From contig NC_064672.1 of assembly GCF_023278565.1 (NCBI RefSeq), positions 2,666,001-2,730,000 of the forward strand: a stretch of DNA of 64,000 bases. The letters are read 5' to 3'. A program made the position numbers and the translations under genes. This DNA is from Colletotrichum lupini. Lineage: Eukaryota > Ascomycota > Sordariomycetes > Glomerellales > Glomerellaceae. A model generated the notes under the pieces. It searched no databases, had not been told where the DNA came from, and worked only from the letters and a program-made list of their open reading frames with translations. Shown piece by piece: positions 12,058-23,149 of the stretch. The stretch's first letter is position 1; each line of letters opens with the position of its first letter.

Positions 12058-15000
12058 TCATCTCCTAGGAGTGGCTATGGGTGTAGACAGTCAGTCTTCA
12101 AATACTCGTGTCCCGGCCTCATAAAGACATCAGACTAACCATTGACCATCTGCCTTTGTTTGCCCAGCCAGCTCTTGGGGGCTTCATTCCGCCTTTGCAA
12201 GACGACGTGGTTGCTCTGAATACGGCTAGTAAGATCGTACCACGCCGTCGCAATAAGGGCGTTCTCGCGCTGGAGGTTCTTGATGATTTGATCGCTCGCA
12301 GCCTGTTGACGCCGTCTTTGTCAGCCGACCCGGTTCTCCTTCGTCATCAAGATCAAGGCGAGACCATGATGTCCAAGCCCAATATAGTGTAATTGAGACC
12401 GTTGTAGCATGATAGTAACGTACCTTCTGAGCCGCGGCAGCTTCTCCGCCTTCGGCTGCCTTGAGCTTCCGCTGCAAGTCGTATTTATCCTGCTCGGATT
12501 TCTCCAATTGCTGAAAAACAAAAAAAAAACCGTCAGCCATGAACCCCTCATCTCATGATTCCCAATACAAAGGGCCATCAAATGGACAACTTTGACCGCC
12601 TGAAGACCTTCCTCCACCAGCTTACTCTCGGTCTAAGACTCAAAGGAGATTTTGGTGCTTGGGAAGGCAGGTCAAGATGGGGGTGACATGTAGGGACTAA
12701 GATCCGCGCATTCGGGCGGCTATCGTACAACACAGCTCCGGACGGGGTACCGGGAGTTTGGGGCACACCGCCTTCGGCATTTCGATGTTGTAGGGCTAGG
12801 GCGTTTGCAAGAGATCTGAGGGAACTCACCGATTGGCGCTCTTTGAGCCTGACACGCAGTTTGTCAACCTTCTCCTGGAGCTTCTGGGCGGCCTCTGTCG
12901 GCTCCGCACTCGAGCCATCCTTCGCCTCGTCAAGGTCTTTCCGAAGCTTGTCTTTCTCAAGTAGGGCGTTGATAAGTGAGCTCCGCTGTTCTTCGAGGTC
13001 AGTGCCGAGGTTTTTCAGCTGTTGCCGCGCTGCCTCGAGTTCTTCGCGGATTGAACCGGAAATAAGTTGGTCAGTAGACTTGAGTTCCTCGAGGGCATCA
13101 ACGCTATCCTTTGCGACGGCTGAGAGATCGGTCCTCGCGCTGAGGAGTTCGCGATCCTTGTCAGAGAGCTGAGCTTGGATCTCGCTGTTCTTCCTCCTCT
13201 CACTCTCAAGTTCATGGGCCTTTTGAGCAAGTTGGATTCTCAGGTTGGCTAGCACCTCGCTGTGGTGGAATTCTTGAGTTAGCACTTTGCCCACGCCTAG
13301 TCGCATAGCTGTGTCAACGATTTCAACTAACTTTTCGCCACTGCTCTCGATCAGAGCGCTGATTTGGGCCTCCGCAATCTGGTGCTTCTCGAAGGTGTCG
13401 TTGTAAGTTCCCTGGATACGTTCACGTTGCCTACGCTCCTCCTCGAGCTCCTGACGCAATCGAGTGTTTTCTGGTCCAGATCCCATACCGTTCCGCAGCA
13501 AGTTGTTCTCTGCCTTGAGACGAGAGACCTCGAGGCTGAGGTTGGGTGGGGCGGCGCTGCTAACACCCTCAAGCTCCTGCTCGAGACTGAAGCCCGCAGT
13601 ACCGGCGTCGGGAGACAGAGCACCCGGGGTGCCCGAGTTGATCTGCTCCTGCAGCTCGGAGATGAGATGCTCATCGGAGAGACGCTGCGCATCAAGCGTT
13701 GCGAGGCGAGCTCTCAACTGCATGGTGTCATCGTGAAGAGCCCGGCGCTGAGCATCCAACTCAACGTACTGCAGCTCGTAATCTCTGAGCTTTGAAGCGT
13801 ACTGCTCGTTGGTCTGCTCCAAGGCCTGATTTCTCTTCAGAACCTTCTCATACTCAATGAGATCGCGCTGCATCTGCTCCTTTTCGTAGAGCAAATTGTC
13901 CATCTCTTTTGACAATGTAGACTGCGCCTCGAGCTTCTGCTTGTACCGCTCAACCATGTTGGCCTTGCGGGATAGTTCCTCATTCTTGAACCGTAGCTCC
14001 TTGACCTCATCGTCAAGCGTCTCAAGCTTCTGCGTCTTGGCTTTGAGTGCCGAAACTTCGCTCGTCAGCCGCTCCTTGGCTATGCGGTCATCTTCAGCCT
14101 GCGCCTCCTGGTTGGCAATAAGCTCGTCCTGCTCGCGCAGCTTCAGCTCGAGTGACCTGATGACCTCCTTGCCAGCACCGTCTTGGGCATCGTGGAACGC
14201 CTCAAGCTCCCTGCCCTTGCGAACAACCTCCTCTTTCAGATCGTCGTAGCTTTCCTGCAGGTGGCCCAAGCGCGTTTCCATATCCGCCAGCAACTTTCCC
14301 TTCTTGTCCAGGTCAGAGCGGAGGCGTATGTTGTCGGCTTCCATTGCGAGATCGACATCGTGGCTTTCGTTCCCAATCTCGGAGATTTCTTCTACGTCCG
14401 CCGCCTCGGCATCGTTGATAGCTGTACTCATGTCTTGCGTGACCCGCTGGAGCTGCATGAGGACCGTCTTGTCGGATATATCCTGGGTGATACGGGTGAC
14501 CCATCGCTCGTTGTTGCTACCAAGCATTGCAACAGCAAATAGCACGGCAAGAAGCTGAGTAGAAGATTGCGTTAGCTTGGACTTGCGTTCTCGGCGCCGG
14601 AACAAGGGTAGCTGGGCTGGACACGGATAGTTGCATACCTTACTGATGGCCTCCGGCTGCGCTTCTCTCGCCCTGGGTCTGATGTCGGCAAGCTTGGTCT
14701 GCCCAATAAGCCCCGGACACTCGCGATATACTAGCCTCTGTATGCCCTTGTAGACATCGTATAGCTCGCCCTCGGTGGTATTGGAGTCAAAGGAGGGGTC
14801 GAGTGCTTGGAGGACCTTGGATAGCAGGTGTCCGTCGAGGAAATCTGATATTGAGTCTGCCTGTCCATCCAGGGGAAATGTGTTTGCCTGTGCAACGAGC
14901 ATTAAGTCAGCATAATGTTGGAACGGCGTAAACGAAGCGGTCAGTGACAACACTGGGGAAAGGGAAGTGACCCATCGGAGGGGACACAAGGGGGAGAAGA

Positions 15001-15078
15001 TGTATATGGAGGGGAGCGCAAAGCACGGCGACTTACCCATTGCACCAGCGCGGCCTGCGCGCTTCCTGAGTACGGCAT
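12058..15078 (-). CDS. hookA: HookA-type dynein/early-endosome adaptor, long coiled-coil protein
   Basis: Hook proteins link early endosomes, through the FTS/FHIP complex, to dynein-dynactin and activate motility; Aspergillus HookA is the reference. I assemble seven exons: 15078-15037, 14887-14639, 14554-12830, 12632-12597, 12510-12424, 12302-12140 and 12074-12058 (772 aa). The N-terminal Hook domain includes DGHLLSKVLQALDPSF and NNERWVTRITQDISD. A coiled coil of about 500 residues follows. The conserved C-terminus is rebuilt from the small exons: ENALIATAWYDLTSRIQSNH, then RNEAPKSWLGKQRQMVN. A long open frame runs through introns and replaces this end with unrelated sequence; the family match shows the spliced version is right. 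The 36-bp exon (TESKLVEEGLQA) is the least certain. Confidence 0.93.
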
Positions 15079-17667
15079 GATGCCCGTTCTTTTCGTGTCG
15101 TAACCGTTCGTCGTCTTCGTGGTCGTCTTTCGTCGTAGTTTCGTAGATGTTTCTAGGCTAGTGAGGTATCTCTAGGTAAAGTACCTTATGGTTTGGAGCT
15201 GGAGCACGTGGGAAAAGGCGAAAGGGCTCCCGCGCGGTTCCACAACGTTTTGCGGTCGTGTTCGTGCTTGTTGCAAGTCAAAGCGGGCAGGGGAAATGTG
15301 GTTCCATGGGCCCGGGAAGCTCTCATCGCAAAGGGGGCTTTTCCGGCTAGGGGTGGAGGAAGCGGCGGTTGACGGGATATTAAAGGTTCAGGTCAGAGTA
15401 GGTGGAAAATAGCCTCGTCGGCCGAGGGGAGGGCGGTGTAAAGTGAAATGTAAGGAGAATACGGAGTAGAGGCCTTGTTTACGCACAGTCGTATGAGACA
15501 AGGGCAGCAGCAGCAGCAAAATTAAAAAGAGGCATGTGTCGCTTGTTCGCGGGTGCTTGGCTTGTCGTCCCAAAAAGCCAAAAAAGACAGGCGCATTGTT
15601 CACGTCTGGCGTCCGCTCCCTCCTGTCGAACCCACACTCAATCTTGCATGACCTGCATCAACCTAAGGTAAGCTCCCTGGGGCCTCCTTATCGATTGCTA
15701 AAGGCAGCTAGGCCCTAGGGAATTCTTAGCGCGTGTTGCGCAACTACCGCTCATACGTCAGCTTATTATCCAGAGGTACCTGGGCTTGCCTAGAGGTATT
15801 GATCCCTTTCTTGACCCGGCACGTTGGTGACAAACGCACAGCGAAAAGATACAATCCTCCTGTCCGTTTTTCTATTAAGGTACCTCCCGCCCCCAAGCCC
15901 GAAACTCCAAGTGACGCGAAGCGGGACGGACTACCAGGGGTTGACCCGATGTTACAGTGGGGCAGTCCCTATGCCTTCGAGTCTTCGACAATCTTCAAGG
16001 CTTCCATTGGTGACAGCACCCTTGGGTCTTTCTTTGGCGGCAACGTGGGAGGGCTGATGGCTGAGAAGCCACCTTTCTTTCTTGCTTTTCCTTTTGGAAT
16101 CAAGATTTTTGTTTGGTGAAAGGCTCCGAAAGACCAAGTGCACAAAGCCAGGGTGAAGAACAATATCATTGTTTGCACATGGTCACCGAGAACCTCGGAT
16201 TCTTGTTCAAAGTCAACATCAGTCGAAAAGTGCTTTTCTTGTCAAACACGGCCGAACATTGTTCAAACTGCACTATTTCTGTAGCCATAAGCACAGACTC
16301 CCAAGTCATCTTCTCGGATGGTCCTGGGTCATTACTCGACAATCAACCACCCTCCTGATCGTGATTCTGATTCCTCCCTTCTTGGCCGGCAGAGCCTACA
16401 ATACGGATACGGTTACCGAAATCATGAACGATATTGCCATCCCATCGATACGGCATAGACTTCTCCACGAAAGCTTGACGAGGTCGGTCATCCATCGTAG
16501 GGTTGCAACCGGTTCGCCTTGGACCCTTCTCCACGGTTTCGTGCCGAACTAAAGAGCACCATTATACCTACGGATATACCCAAGATATGCAGGCACGCAG
16601 AGTGAAGGATTCCCTCTTCAGCCCCCCCTTCAGGTCTCTCATCGGCTAGTGGGAGACTGACTGCATCATCTTCAGAGCCTGGTGGCTTTCCAAAAGTCTC
16701 CCCCCACATTGCGCTTTGACACGTCTGTGAGTGTGAGATTGCCAGGTGCTTTTTCTGCCCAACCCAATTGGAGCATTACGCGAGGTATCAGAAACACCGG
16801 GCTTTCATCCCGTGAGGAGACCGCCGACTTGTCGTGCAATAGGAGGTGCTGCTGCAGCATGCTGCGTCACTGCAATCAAGCACATGCAGTATCTCAACAT
16901 TCTGGACGAGGCCTCGAGATATCAAGTAATCTTGTGCCCCTCAGCGACAGATTATATCCCTAGCATACAGCTGAATCAGCATCCTTGGCCGGCAGTGGGG
17001 AGGCTAGAAGAAGCAGAAATCCGCTTTTGATCTGCACATCTGCTTTCCGTGCCGCACATGAATCCCCCACTCATCAGGTACATCACCTTAGGGATTGGTC
17101 CTCGAAGGTCGAAAGGGTTCACGCAAGGCTTAGGTCTCTCATCAACGTCGTTGTGTGGATGTCAGCCGCATGCGGAACCTGGGATACATCATCGTAGAAC
17201 GCCACGACGTCAGCACTGTACAAAATAAAGCGGCTGTCAGTTGAGAAGGATTCCCGTACACGTGGCGGAATAATCGAGGCAAAGACGAAAGTCATGAGTA
17301 GGTATGTTGTGACTGTGATTTTCGGTCTTGTTTTTAAGGCGTCGAGCAGGATTGAACCAGGTGCGGTCCAAGCCTCGCTGTAGCCATACAGAAAAAGATG
17401 CCCCCGAGGCACTTCTCATCGATGAAGACTCCCGACTCCGTAGTGATAAATCGTCTATGACGGCAATGGTAATTATGAGTGCCCCCTCGCTTGCCCCTGT
17501 CGCAGCCGCCGGGAAAGGCGGCGGATATCATTGTCCTCGTGACCTAGTCCAGCCAAAGTCCCTTTTCGCACATTGTTGTATCTTTCACCAGATGCATGCT
17601 TCGCAGATTGTCTGTCGCCAGTTGTGCCCGACCGATGAACAACTTGGTTCGATAATAAGGCTACCAT
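15079..17667. other. 2.6 kb gene-free region upstream of hookA
   Basis: Holds the hookA promoter. Contains a short CAG run near 15504-15518 and a CCTAAGGTAAG motif at 15662-15672. Scattered frames under 130 codons show no family signal; one at 17119-17412 (-) is moderately protein-like but lacks an ATG. No gene called. Confidence 0.5.
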
Positions 17668-18013
17668 CTATACGGAGTTGGTGACGGTGTGGTCCTCTTC
17701 GATTGTGAGGCTTTCGCTGAAGGCTTGAACAGATTCAAGGACCTTAGCAGGTGTGACGGCGGCAAATCCCCTGATCGCTGTTAGCTGCGATTTAAAAACC
17801 TCAAACCGATGGAAGAGTAATGCCTCACCTAATCAAAGAGTAGGTATGGGTGATCTGACCGCCGGCATCGATGATGGATTGCTTCGCCCTCTGAATGATG
17901 TCGTCACCGACGGAATCGGTTTTGGCCCAGACGATGACGGACTTCATCTGGTCGACGGCGAGAGCACCGGGGACGACAGCCAGAGCGGCGACGAGGAAGG
18001 TGGAGGGTCTCAT
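17668..18013 (-). CDS. Small secreted inhibitor-I9-like protein (stand-alone subtilisin-propeptide fold)
   Basis: Two exons, 18013-17829 and 17770-17668, give 95 aa. Residues 1-19 are a clear signal peptide (MRPSTFLVAALAVVPGALA). The rest has the I9 layout: K-S-V-I-V-W-A-K-T-D at the first strand, a helix with IIQRAKQSIIDAGGQITHTY, then RGFAAVTPAKVLESVQAF and an acidic end. Proteins made only of this domain, such as yeast Pbi2 and Pleurotus proteinase A inhibitor, inhibit subtilisin-type proteases; a signal peptide makes this one extracellular or vacuolar. No protease is encoded beside it, so it is not a detached propeptide. Function is inferred from domain layout. Confidence 0.82.
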
Positions 18014-19558
18014 GGTTGCGGAGAGTGATGAGGTCGTCGAAAAGGGGTGGAACGAAGTTCTTTGCAATCGCGGATGTTGAGGCGGGTCGGTATCGAGAGT
18101 CTGACTTTCCGGCGATTGATCAAAGTCGAGGATGAGGGTATTGCCAGTGTTGTATGGTAGGTAGTATGATTGACGAATGCGCTCAAGGGTCTTGTGGGGA
18201 GTTTGCGGTTATTTAATCGTTGCTTGCGAGTTACTGGAGAAAGTTGCTGGAGACTCGCGGATTGGTGAAGGACGGGTGGATGCAGGGAGGAAGTTCAGCA
18301 AGTTAGACGTGGACGGACTGAACTGGGCCTTGATGGATATCGAATGGATGTTTGGGTTCCCCTTTGTCATGGCAGGGTGACTGACCAGTGACCGCTGAAT
18401 GGATGGGGACACAGCGCGGAAGGCACCTGGGATGGGCAATCACCAGCCGAACCTTAGTTGACCACCTGCCCAGTAGGGAGCGCCGTCAGCCGTGGTGGCC
18501 CCCCTCGAAAGTAGTGGAGGTGTTCCATTGCTGTTTGTCACTCTTTTCCGTCCAGTTTGCCAGGTTCCAGCCAGTAACATACGTCAGTCGTCTGCGTCTA
18601 GAATGGTGTGGGAACCGGCAATAATGGGACAACCTGGTGGCGCTAGCAAGCAGTATGGACATGTGCAACCTCTTTTTCTTTCGCCAGCATTTTCGTCAGA
18701 TTCCTGGGTCTCCATACCTAAGGTAAGGTACGCGGGTACAAGACAGGAAACTATCCGTACGTTCAGCGTGCAGCACACCAACTGTGTGCAGTGGCAAGGG
18801 TCTTGGCGCGGATTCAGACTGGTGACATGCAACAAAAGTCCCACTTTGCTGTTTCCTCCGCCTCCGGTCACGGGTGCTCTCCGTCGTCCCGCCAGGACTC
18901 GGCCTTCCCTGTGAGGAAGGTCACCAGCGGAAATATAGCGACATGGACCAATCTCGGGCTCCGATACTCCGTATACCTTCACCAACTTCACCTGTCCCAA
19001 CGTGCCACCTTGTACATAGTAGCAATGTGTAATGTTGTGTAGAATGTCTAGGTGTAACCACCACATTCGATGGCGCAATCGATCGCTTGGTGCACCCGCA
19101 TCTCCCGCTGCAGACTCGGAGCAATTTAGCGATCGGTGACAGCGATGGGCAAGCCATTGTACCGTCGCACCTCACCAGCCGACTCATGTGTACGACTTCA
19201 TCCGGCCCCTCCGACGATGGAGCTCAATGTTCCAGTGTGATCTTCAGCTCGTCGTTCTTTGCTGGTATAGACTGTGTGGACCTCGTTGATCACCTCACAA
19301 AGCCCGAACAGGAACGTTGAGCTGGCTTAGATATATCAATTAATACTATACCTTAAGCATCCAGTGCCAATCTATCAACCTGACGTTGGTGGGGTGCTGC
19401 CGCCCAATGCATGTGATCCTCAACGCCAGCCCATAACCACCAAACAACGAAACTCCTTCCCGAGCATGCAAAGAATCAATGCTGTTGTAATACAGTGGCC
19501 CTGGGTGATGCTTCAGGTAATAGAGCAAACAAAACACAAAAAGGTCACAGGATTGCCT
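18014..19558. other. Gap upstream of the I9-like gene
   Basis: A 1.5 kb spacer with the I9-like gene promoter and, at its far end, the 3' UTR of the next minus-strand gene. A CCTAAGGTAAGGTA motif lies at 18717-18730. No gene seen. Confidence 0.5.
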
Positions 19559-20389
19559 CTACCCCTTCGCACTGCCCATCGCGCTGTCATTCTCGCCCCA
19601 GATATCCTTAGTCTCCTGCTCAACAGCCCGCATCGCAACAGCAACGTGTTCAAGTTTGGCAACGACGTCGAGGACACCTTTGTTGACCCGTTGGAAGTAC
19701 CGATCGTTGGCCTCGCGCCTCTTGCGTGCGAGCAAGATGTCCACCTCTGTTTCCTGCTCGAGTTTCGCACCGAGTCGCTCCGTGCCCCCGCTGCTACCTG
19801 GTCGCCCATTGTTGCTTCCCGTGCTCCGCGGTCCCTCGTTGCCATCTGACGCCACGCCGCTCGTCTCTCCTAACACTGCGCTCTTGAGGTTGCGAACCTC
19901 CTCGCCTCCGGCCGCTGACGTGTTGGAGCGCTGGCCCGTCATCTCAATGGCCTCATCGGCTTCACTTCGTGCCCATGCCTGTGCCAGGTCGATCTGTGCT
20001 GTCCTCAGCTCCTCCAGCTTGCGATCGTGATCGGGTCCAAACACGTGAGTTCCACCTGACGCTGAGAGCTCGACCTCCTCGAGCGTCGCCTGCATCTCGG
20101 CCCATAACGCGTCGGTCCTGTCGCTACTACGGGCGCTATCGGCGGTCTTGAGATTCCGGACAGGGCGCGCAACGGATGGCGCGACTACCGAGCCCGTATG
20201 AAGAGATCCATTCCGTTGCATATTCATGGCCTGCTGAGGGAGAGGTGTGACGCCAGCAGACAAGGTGGCCGGCGCTCCAGGCGCAAGTATACCCGGTAAC
20301 GAGGCATGAGAGGCGGCGGGAGATGGATGAAGGAATAGGGACGGCGGAGGGTCGCGCTGTTTTCCTTTGCTCTTGGCTGATTGAGACAT
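19559..20389 (-). CDS. Protein of unknown function, probably conserved in ascomycetes
   Basis: Not recognised. 276 aa from the ATG at 20389. The first ~110 residues are Ser/Pro/Ala-rich and look disordered. Two stretches look conserved: DALWAEMQATLEEVELSA followed by ELRTAQIDLAQAWARSEADE, and near the C-terminus LLARKRREANDRYFQRVN followed by VVAKLEHVAVAMRAVEQE. Both are helical with heptad character, suggesting a small coiled-coil complex subunit. No signal peptide, membrane segment or catalytic motif is visible. The frame stays open to 20506 and has no other clear ATG context; I chose 20389 because an MSQSAKSKGKQRD-like basic start is plausible. It is divergent from RPS23 with 630 bp between them. 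The function is unknown. Confidence 0.75.
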   Translation of the reverse strand: MSQSAKSKGKQRDPPPSLFLHPSPAASHASLPGILAPGAPATLSAGVTPLPQQAMNMQRNGSLHTGSVVAPSVARPVRNLKTADSARSSDRTDALWAEMQATLEEVELSASGGTHVFGPDHDRKLEELRTAQIDLAQAWARSEADEAIEMTGQRSNTSAAGGEEVRNLKSAVLGETSGVASDGNEGPRSTGSNNGRPGSSGGTERLGAKLEQETEVDILLARKRREANDRYFQRVNKGVLDVVAKLEHVAVAMRAVEQETKDIWGENDSAMGSAKG

Positions 20390-21019
20390 GCCTACATTTT
20401 TTGTGTCGTCGTGAACATTCCAAGCTCGGGACTTGGCGTCTGAGACAGCTTCTCTTGAACTTGACGGCATCTGATAGGATTGGTTGGGTTTTGATAGTCG
20501 AGGCAAGCTGTGGACCTTGAGGGGACACCCCTGGCTAAGACTGTACGGTCAGCAGCGTGGGGTTCGAGCTCCGGGCGTACCAAAGTGGTTGAAAGCGAAA
20601 CCCGGCCGTGGTTGGGCGAACCTGCCCCCACTTTTGACTTGCAGACCCGGCCTTCTTCCGCTCGTCAAGCAATGGGACAACGCACGAGCCAGTATCACGT
20701 GATGAAAAACGACGCTCCTCCCACCGAAGGGCACAAACCCTCTGTGTGCCGAAAAAGCTGTCGTCGGACAAATCTGAGGATACCACTTTTCGCGAAGCAG
20801 CAGTCAGGCACTATCACCACCACCAAGTCAATTCCCGCGATACCCCCCAACACATCGGTACGTTTGCGCTGTCCCATCCAGAACCTCCAACCTATCGACG
20901 ACGAATTCCCCGAGCAAGAAAAAATTTCAACAATCTCGACGACGAAATCTCGATTGCCACCAGCGCACAACTACCCCTCTAGGAACTTTTTCAACTGACA
21001 ATAGTCTCATCCAGCCAAC
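20390..21019. promoter_or_regulatory. Divergent promoter region, unknown gene / RPS23
   Basis: A 630 bp spacer. The RPS23 side (about 20860-21019) is A/C-rich with CCAGCCAACATG context at the start codon. A B-box-like string near 20558-20570 is not accompanied by a tRNA fold. Confidence 0.5.
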
Positions 21020-21583
21020 ATGCCTCGTGGACTCAATGCGGCGCGCAAGCTGCGCATGAACCGTAAGGACCAGAAGTGGGCCGATCTCGGATACAAGAAG
21101 CGTGCCCTCGGTACCGCTTTCAAGTCCTCCCCCTTCGGTGGTTCCTCCCACGCCAAGGGCATCGTCCTCGAGAAGGTCGGTGTCGAGGCCAAGCAGCCCA
21201 ACTCCGCTATCCGAAAGTGCGTTCGTGTTCAGTTGATCAAGAACGGCAAGAAGGTCACTGCTTTCGGTACGATACACCCTCTCCCGAATGCCCCCAATAT
21301 ACGATTCTCGAACGACGAACAAGAGAACTGGAAAAGAAAAACTGGTCTCCAATAGGACCATGTAGCGAAGGGAACTGAAGTGCTGACATTTTCGTGATTT
21401 CTAGTCCCCAACGACGGTTGCTTGAACTTCGTCGACGAGAACGACGAGGTCCTCCTGGCCGGTTTCGGTCGCAAGGGCAAGGCCAAGGGTGATATTCCCG
21501 GTGTCCGTTTCAAGGTCGTCAAGGTCTCTGGTGTCGGTCTGCTCGCTCTGTGGAAGGAGAAGAAGGAGAAGCCCAGATCCTAA
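21020..21583 (+). CDS. RPS23: 40S ribosomal protein S23 (uS12)
   Basis: A universally conserved decoding-centre protein of the small ribosomal subunit. Exons are 21020-21266 and 21405-21583 (141 aa). It contains [40 protein letters not shown] and, across the intron, [20 protein letters not shown]; the end is [10 protein letters not shown]. The K-Q-P-N-S motif and the conserved Pro of the V-P-N-D loop, which is hydroxylated in other eukaryotes, are present. The start is [10 protein letters not shown], lacking the GKGK seen before PRGLN in yeast, so the protein is four residues shorter than yeast S23. Either this ATG (good CCAAC context) is real or a tiny 5' exon was missed. Confidence 0.97.
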
Positions 21584-21919
21584 ACGGGAGGCTTTTTTCG
21601 ATCGCGCGAAAGTATGGGAAGGACAGTGGAAGAAAATTCGGCACTCGGAGTTTTACGCTTGCATTGGCATCAATGGGTTATGGTCCTGATACTGCGGGTA
21701 GACTTTGGTCGATGAAATAAAACATCATGAAAGTCAATACCTGAACATGCGGCATTTCACATCACACATTACACAAAACGGGGTTTATTTGGGGGTGGGT
21801 TGTGAAGAACACAAATCAAGAATCAAGGGAATGTTGATTCTACGTGCTATGAAATTTACAGACGGTGTTGGTACAAGTTTTCTCCTGACATCTCTCTATA
21901 CGCCGTTTTTTGAAGTTTC
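21584..21919. terminator. Convergent 3' regions, RPS23 / COQ2
   Basis: A 336 bp convergent spacer carrying both 3' UTRs. It is AT-rich around 21715-21860, with an ATGAAATAAAAC stretch near 21712-21723 that could serve as a polyadenylation signal for RPS23. No gene. Confidence 0.4.
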
Positions 21920-23149
21920 CTACTCCAGCTGCTTCTGACCGACAGCATCCTCGTTTCCGCCTTGAACGTATCTTACAGTGTAATCGGCCGCGAGACCCAA
22001 GCTGATGACGCCACCAGTGATCCAACAACCGTTAATGAACCACCACCAGCAGTCCTTGACGCTCTTCAGGTTGACCCGCTTGATCATGACACCGAGTGTC
22101 ACCGCCGCTCCACCGACGCTGCCAATAAAGAAGGCTGGACCCGCACCAGCTGCGAACCCAGCAGCACCCAAAAGACTCAGCTGGACCGCAGCCAGACCCG
22201 TCAGGACCTGCTTGGTCTCGGCATCGTGCTTGAGGGCGATACTCTTGATGCCCGCCTTGACGTCATCCTTGATGTCCATGTGGGCGTAGATCATATCGTA
22301 CAGAATCGTCCAGGCGACGTTCGATGTGTACAGAAGCCCAGCAGCCGTCGAGGCCGCGCTATTGGACAACAAGTCGATTCCGAGAGCTGGAAAGCCCATC
22401 ATCGCACCCCAGGAGAAGGCGAGGCCCAGTACGGCCTGGGGATAGTAGGTGACCCGTTTCGCCAGGGGATAGGAGGCCACGAAGAGCAGACTTGGAATGC
22501 CGTACCAGAGGCAGGACGTGGGGAACTGGACCAAGATGCCCAGTCCGGCCAGGAGCTGGGCGCCGGTGAACGCGAGACCCTGGAAAGGAGTGATGGCGCC
22601 TCGCGCGATGGGTCGGAATTTCGTTCTCGTGACGTACGGATCGAGGTTACGGTCCCACAGGTCGTTGATGCTGCAGCCCGCGCCTCGCATGATGAGAGCT
22701 CCCGAGAAGAACAGGAGCGAAGTTCCAATGACAGAGGCCGGAGACGCCATGGGCATGGCCATCGGTGCGGCCATCAGTGTTGAGAATAGACAGGGGAAGA
22801 AAAGGTAGTAAGTGCCTGCCGGCTTATCGATGCGGGTAAGTTCTGCGTAGGGGACCCATGATGCGGGCAGGTAAGAGATGATACCGGTCGTCGGCGGCGA
22901 ATACACAGCTTCAGGTGATGCTGGTTCGGGAGTGTCTGGAGCAATGGCTGTTGTGAGGCGTTTCGTGGTGGTGTGGAGAGCTGTGTGCTGCTGATGAGCT
23001 GAGCTCCGAAGAGTGAGATGTGTGCTAGGCTTGCGGTGTGCCTGCAAGCCCAATCGAGATGGTGACGCCGCTGAGAGAAATCTCGTTGTGCCAGATGGAT
23101 GGTTGCATGCCGCCCTTAGGGGCCCTCTTAGCAAGTTGACTTGCCTCAT
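21920..23149 (-). CDS. COQ2: 4-hydroxybenzoate polyprenyltransferase, mitochondrial (ubiquinone synthesis)
   Basis: It attaches the polyprenyl tail to 4-hydroxybenzoate in the inner mitochondrial membrane, committing the ring to ubiquinone. Single exon, 409 aa. The first ~70 residues are Arg/Ser/Thr-rich with few acidic residues, a typical presequence. The UbiA-family first Asp-rich motif is GAGCSINDLWDRNLD (N162, D163, D166, D170). The second is LYDMIYAHMDIKDD (about 283-296). LTRIDKPAGTYYLFFPC precedes the first membrane helix, as in Coq2, and about eight hydrophobic segments follow. It is convergent with RPS23 and divergent from the JmjC gene. Confidence 0.97.
   Translation of the reverse strand: MRQVNLLRGPLRAACNHPSGTTRFLSAASPSRLGLQAHRKPSTHLTLRSSAHQQHTALHTTTKRLTTAIAPDTPEPASPEAVYSPPTTGIISYLPASWVPYAELTRIDKPAGTYYLFFPCLFSTLMAAPMAMPMASPASVIGTSLLFFSGALIMRGAGCSINDLWDRNLDPYVTRTKFRPIARGAITPFQGLAFTGAQLLAGLGILVQFPTSCLWYGIPSLLFVASYPLAKRVTYYPQAVLGLAFSWGAMMGFPALGIDLLSNSAASTAAGLLYTSNVAWTILYDMIYAHMDIKDDVKAGIKSIALKHDAETKQVLTGLAAVQLSLLGAAGFAAGAGPAFFIGSVGGAAVTLGVMIKRVNLKSVKDCWWWFINGCWITGGVISLGLAADYTVRYVQGGNEDAVGQKQLE

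Noticed and set aside
17119..17412. 97-codon minus-strand frame
   Set aside because: Opens with GTG, no ATG, no family signal despite plausible composition.
20540..20572. GGTTCGAGCTCC string resembling a tRNA B-box
   Set aside because: Distance to a possible A-box is too short and no cloverleaf forms.
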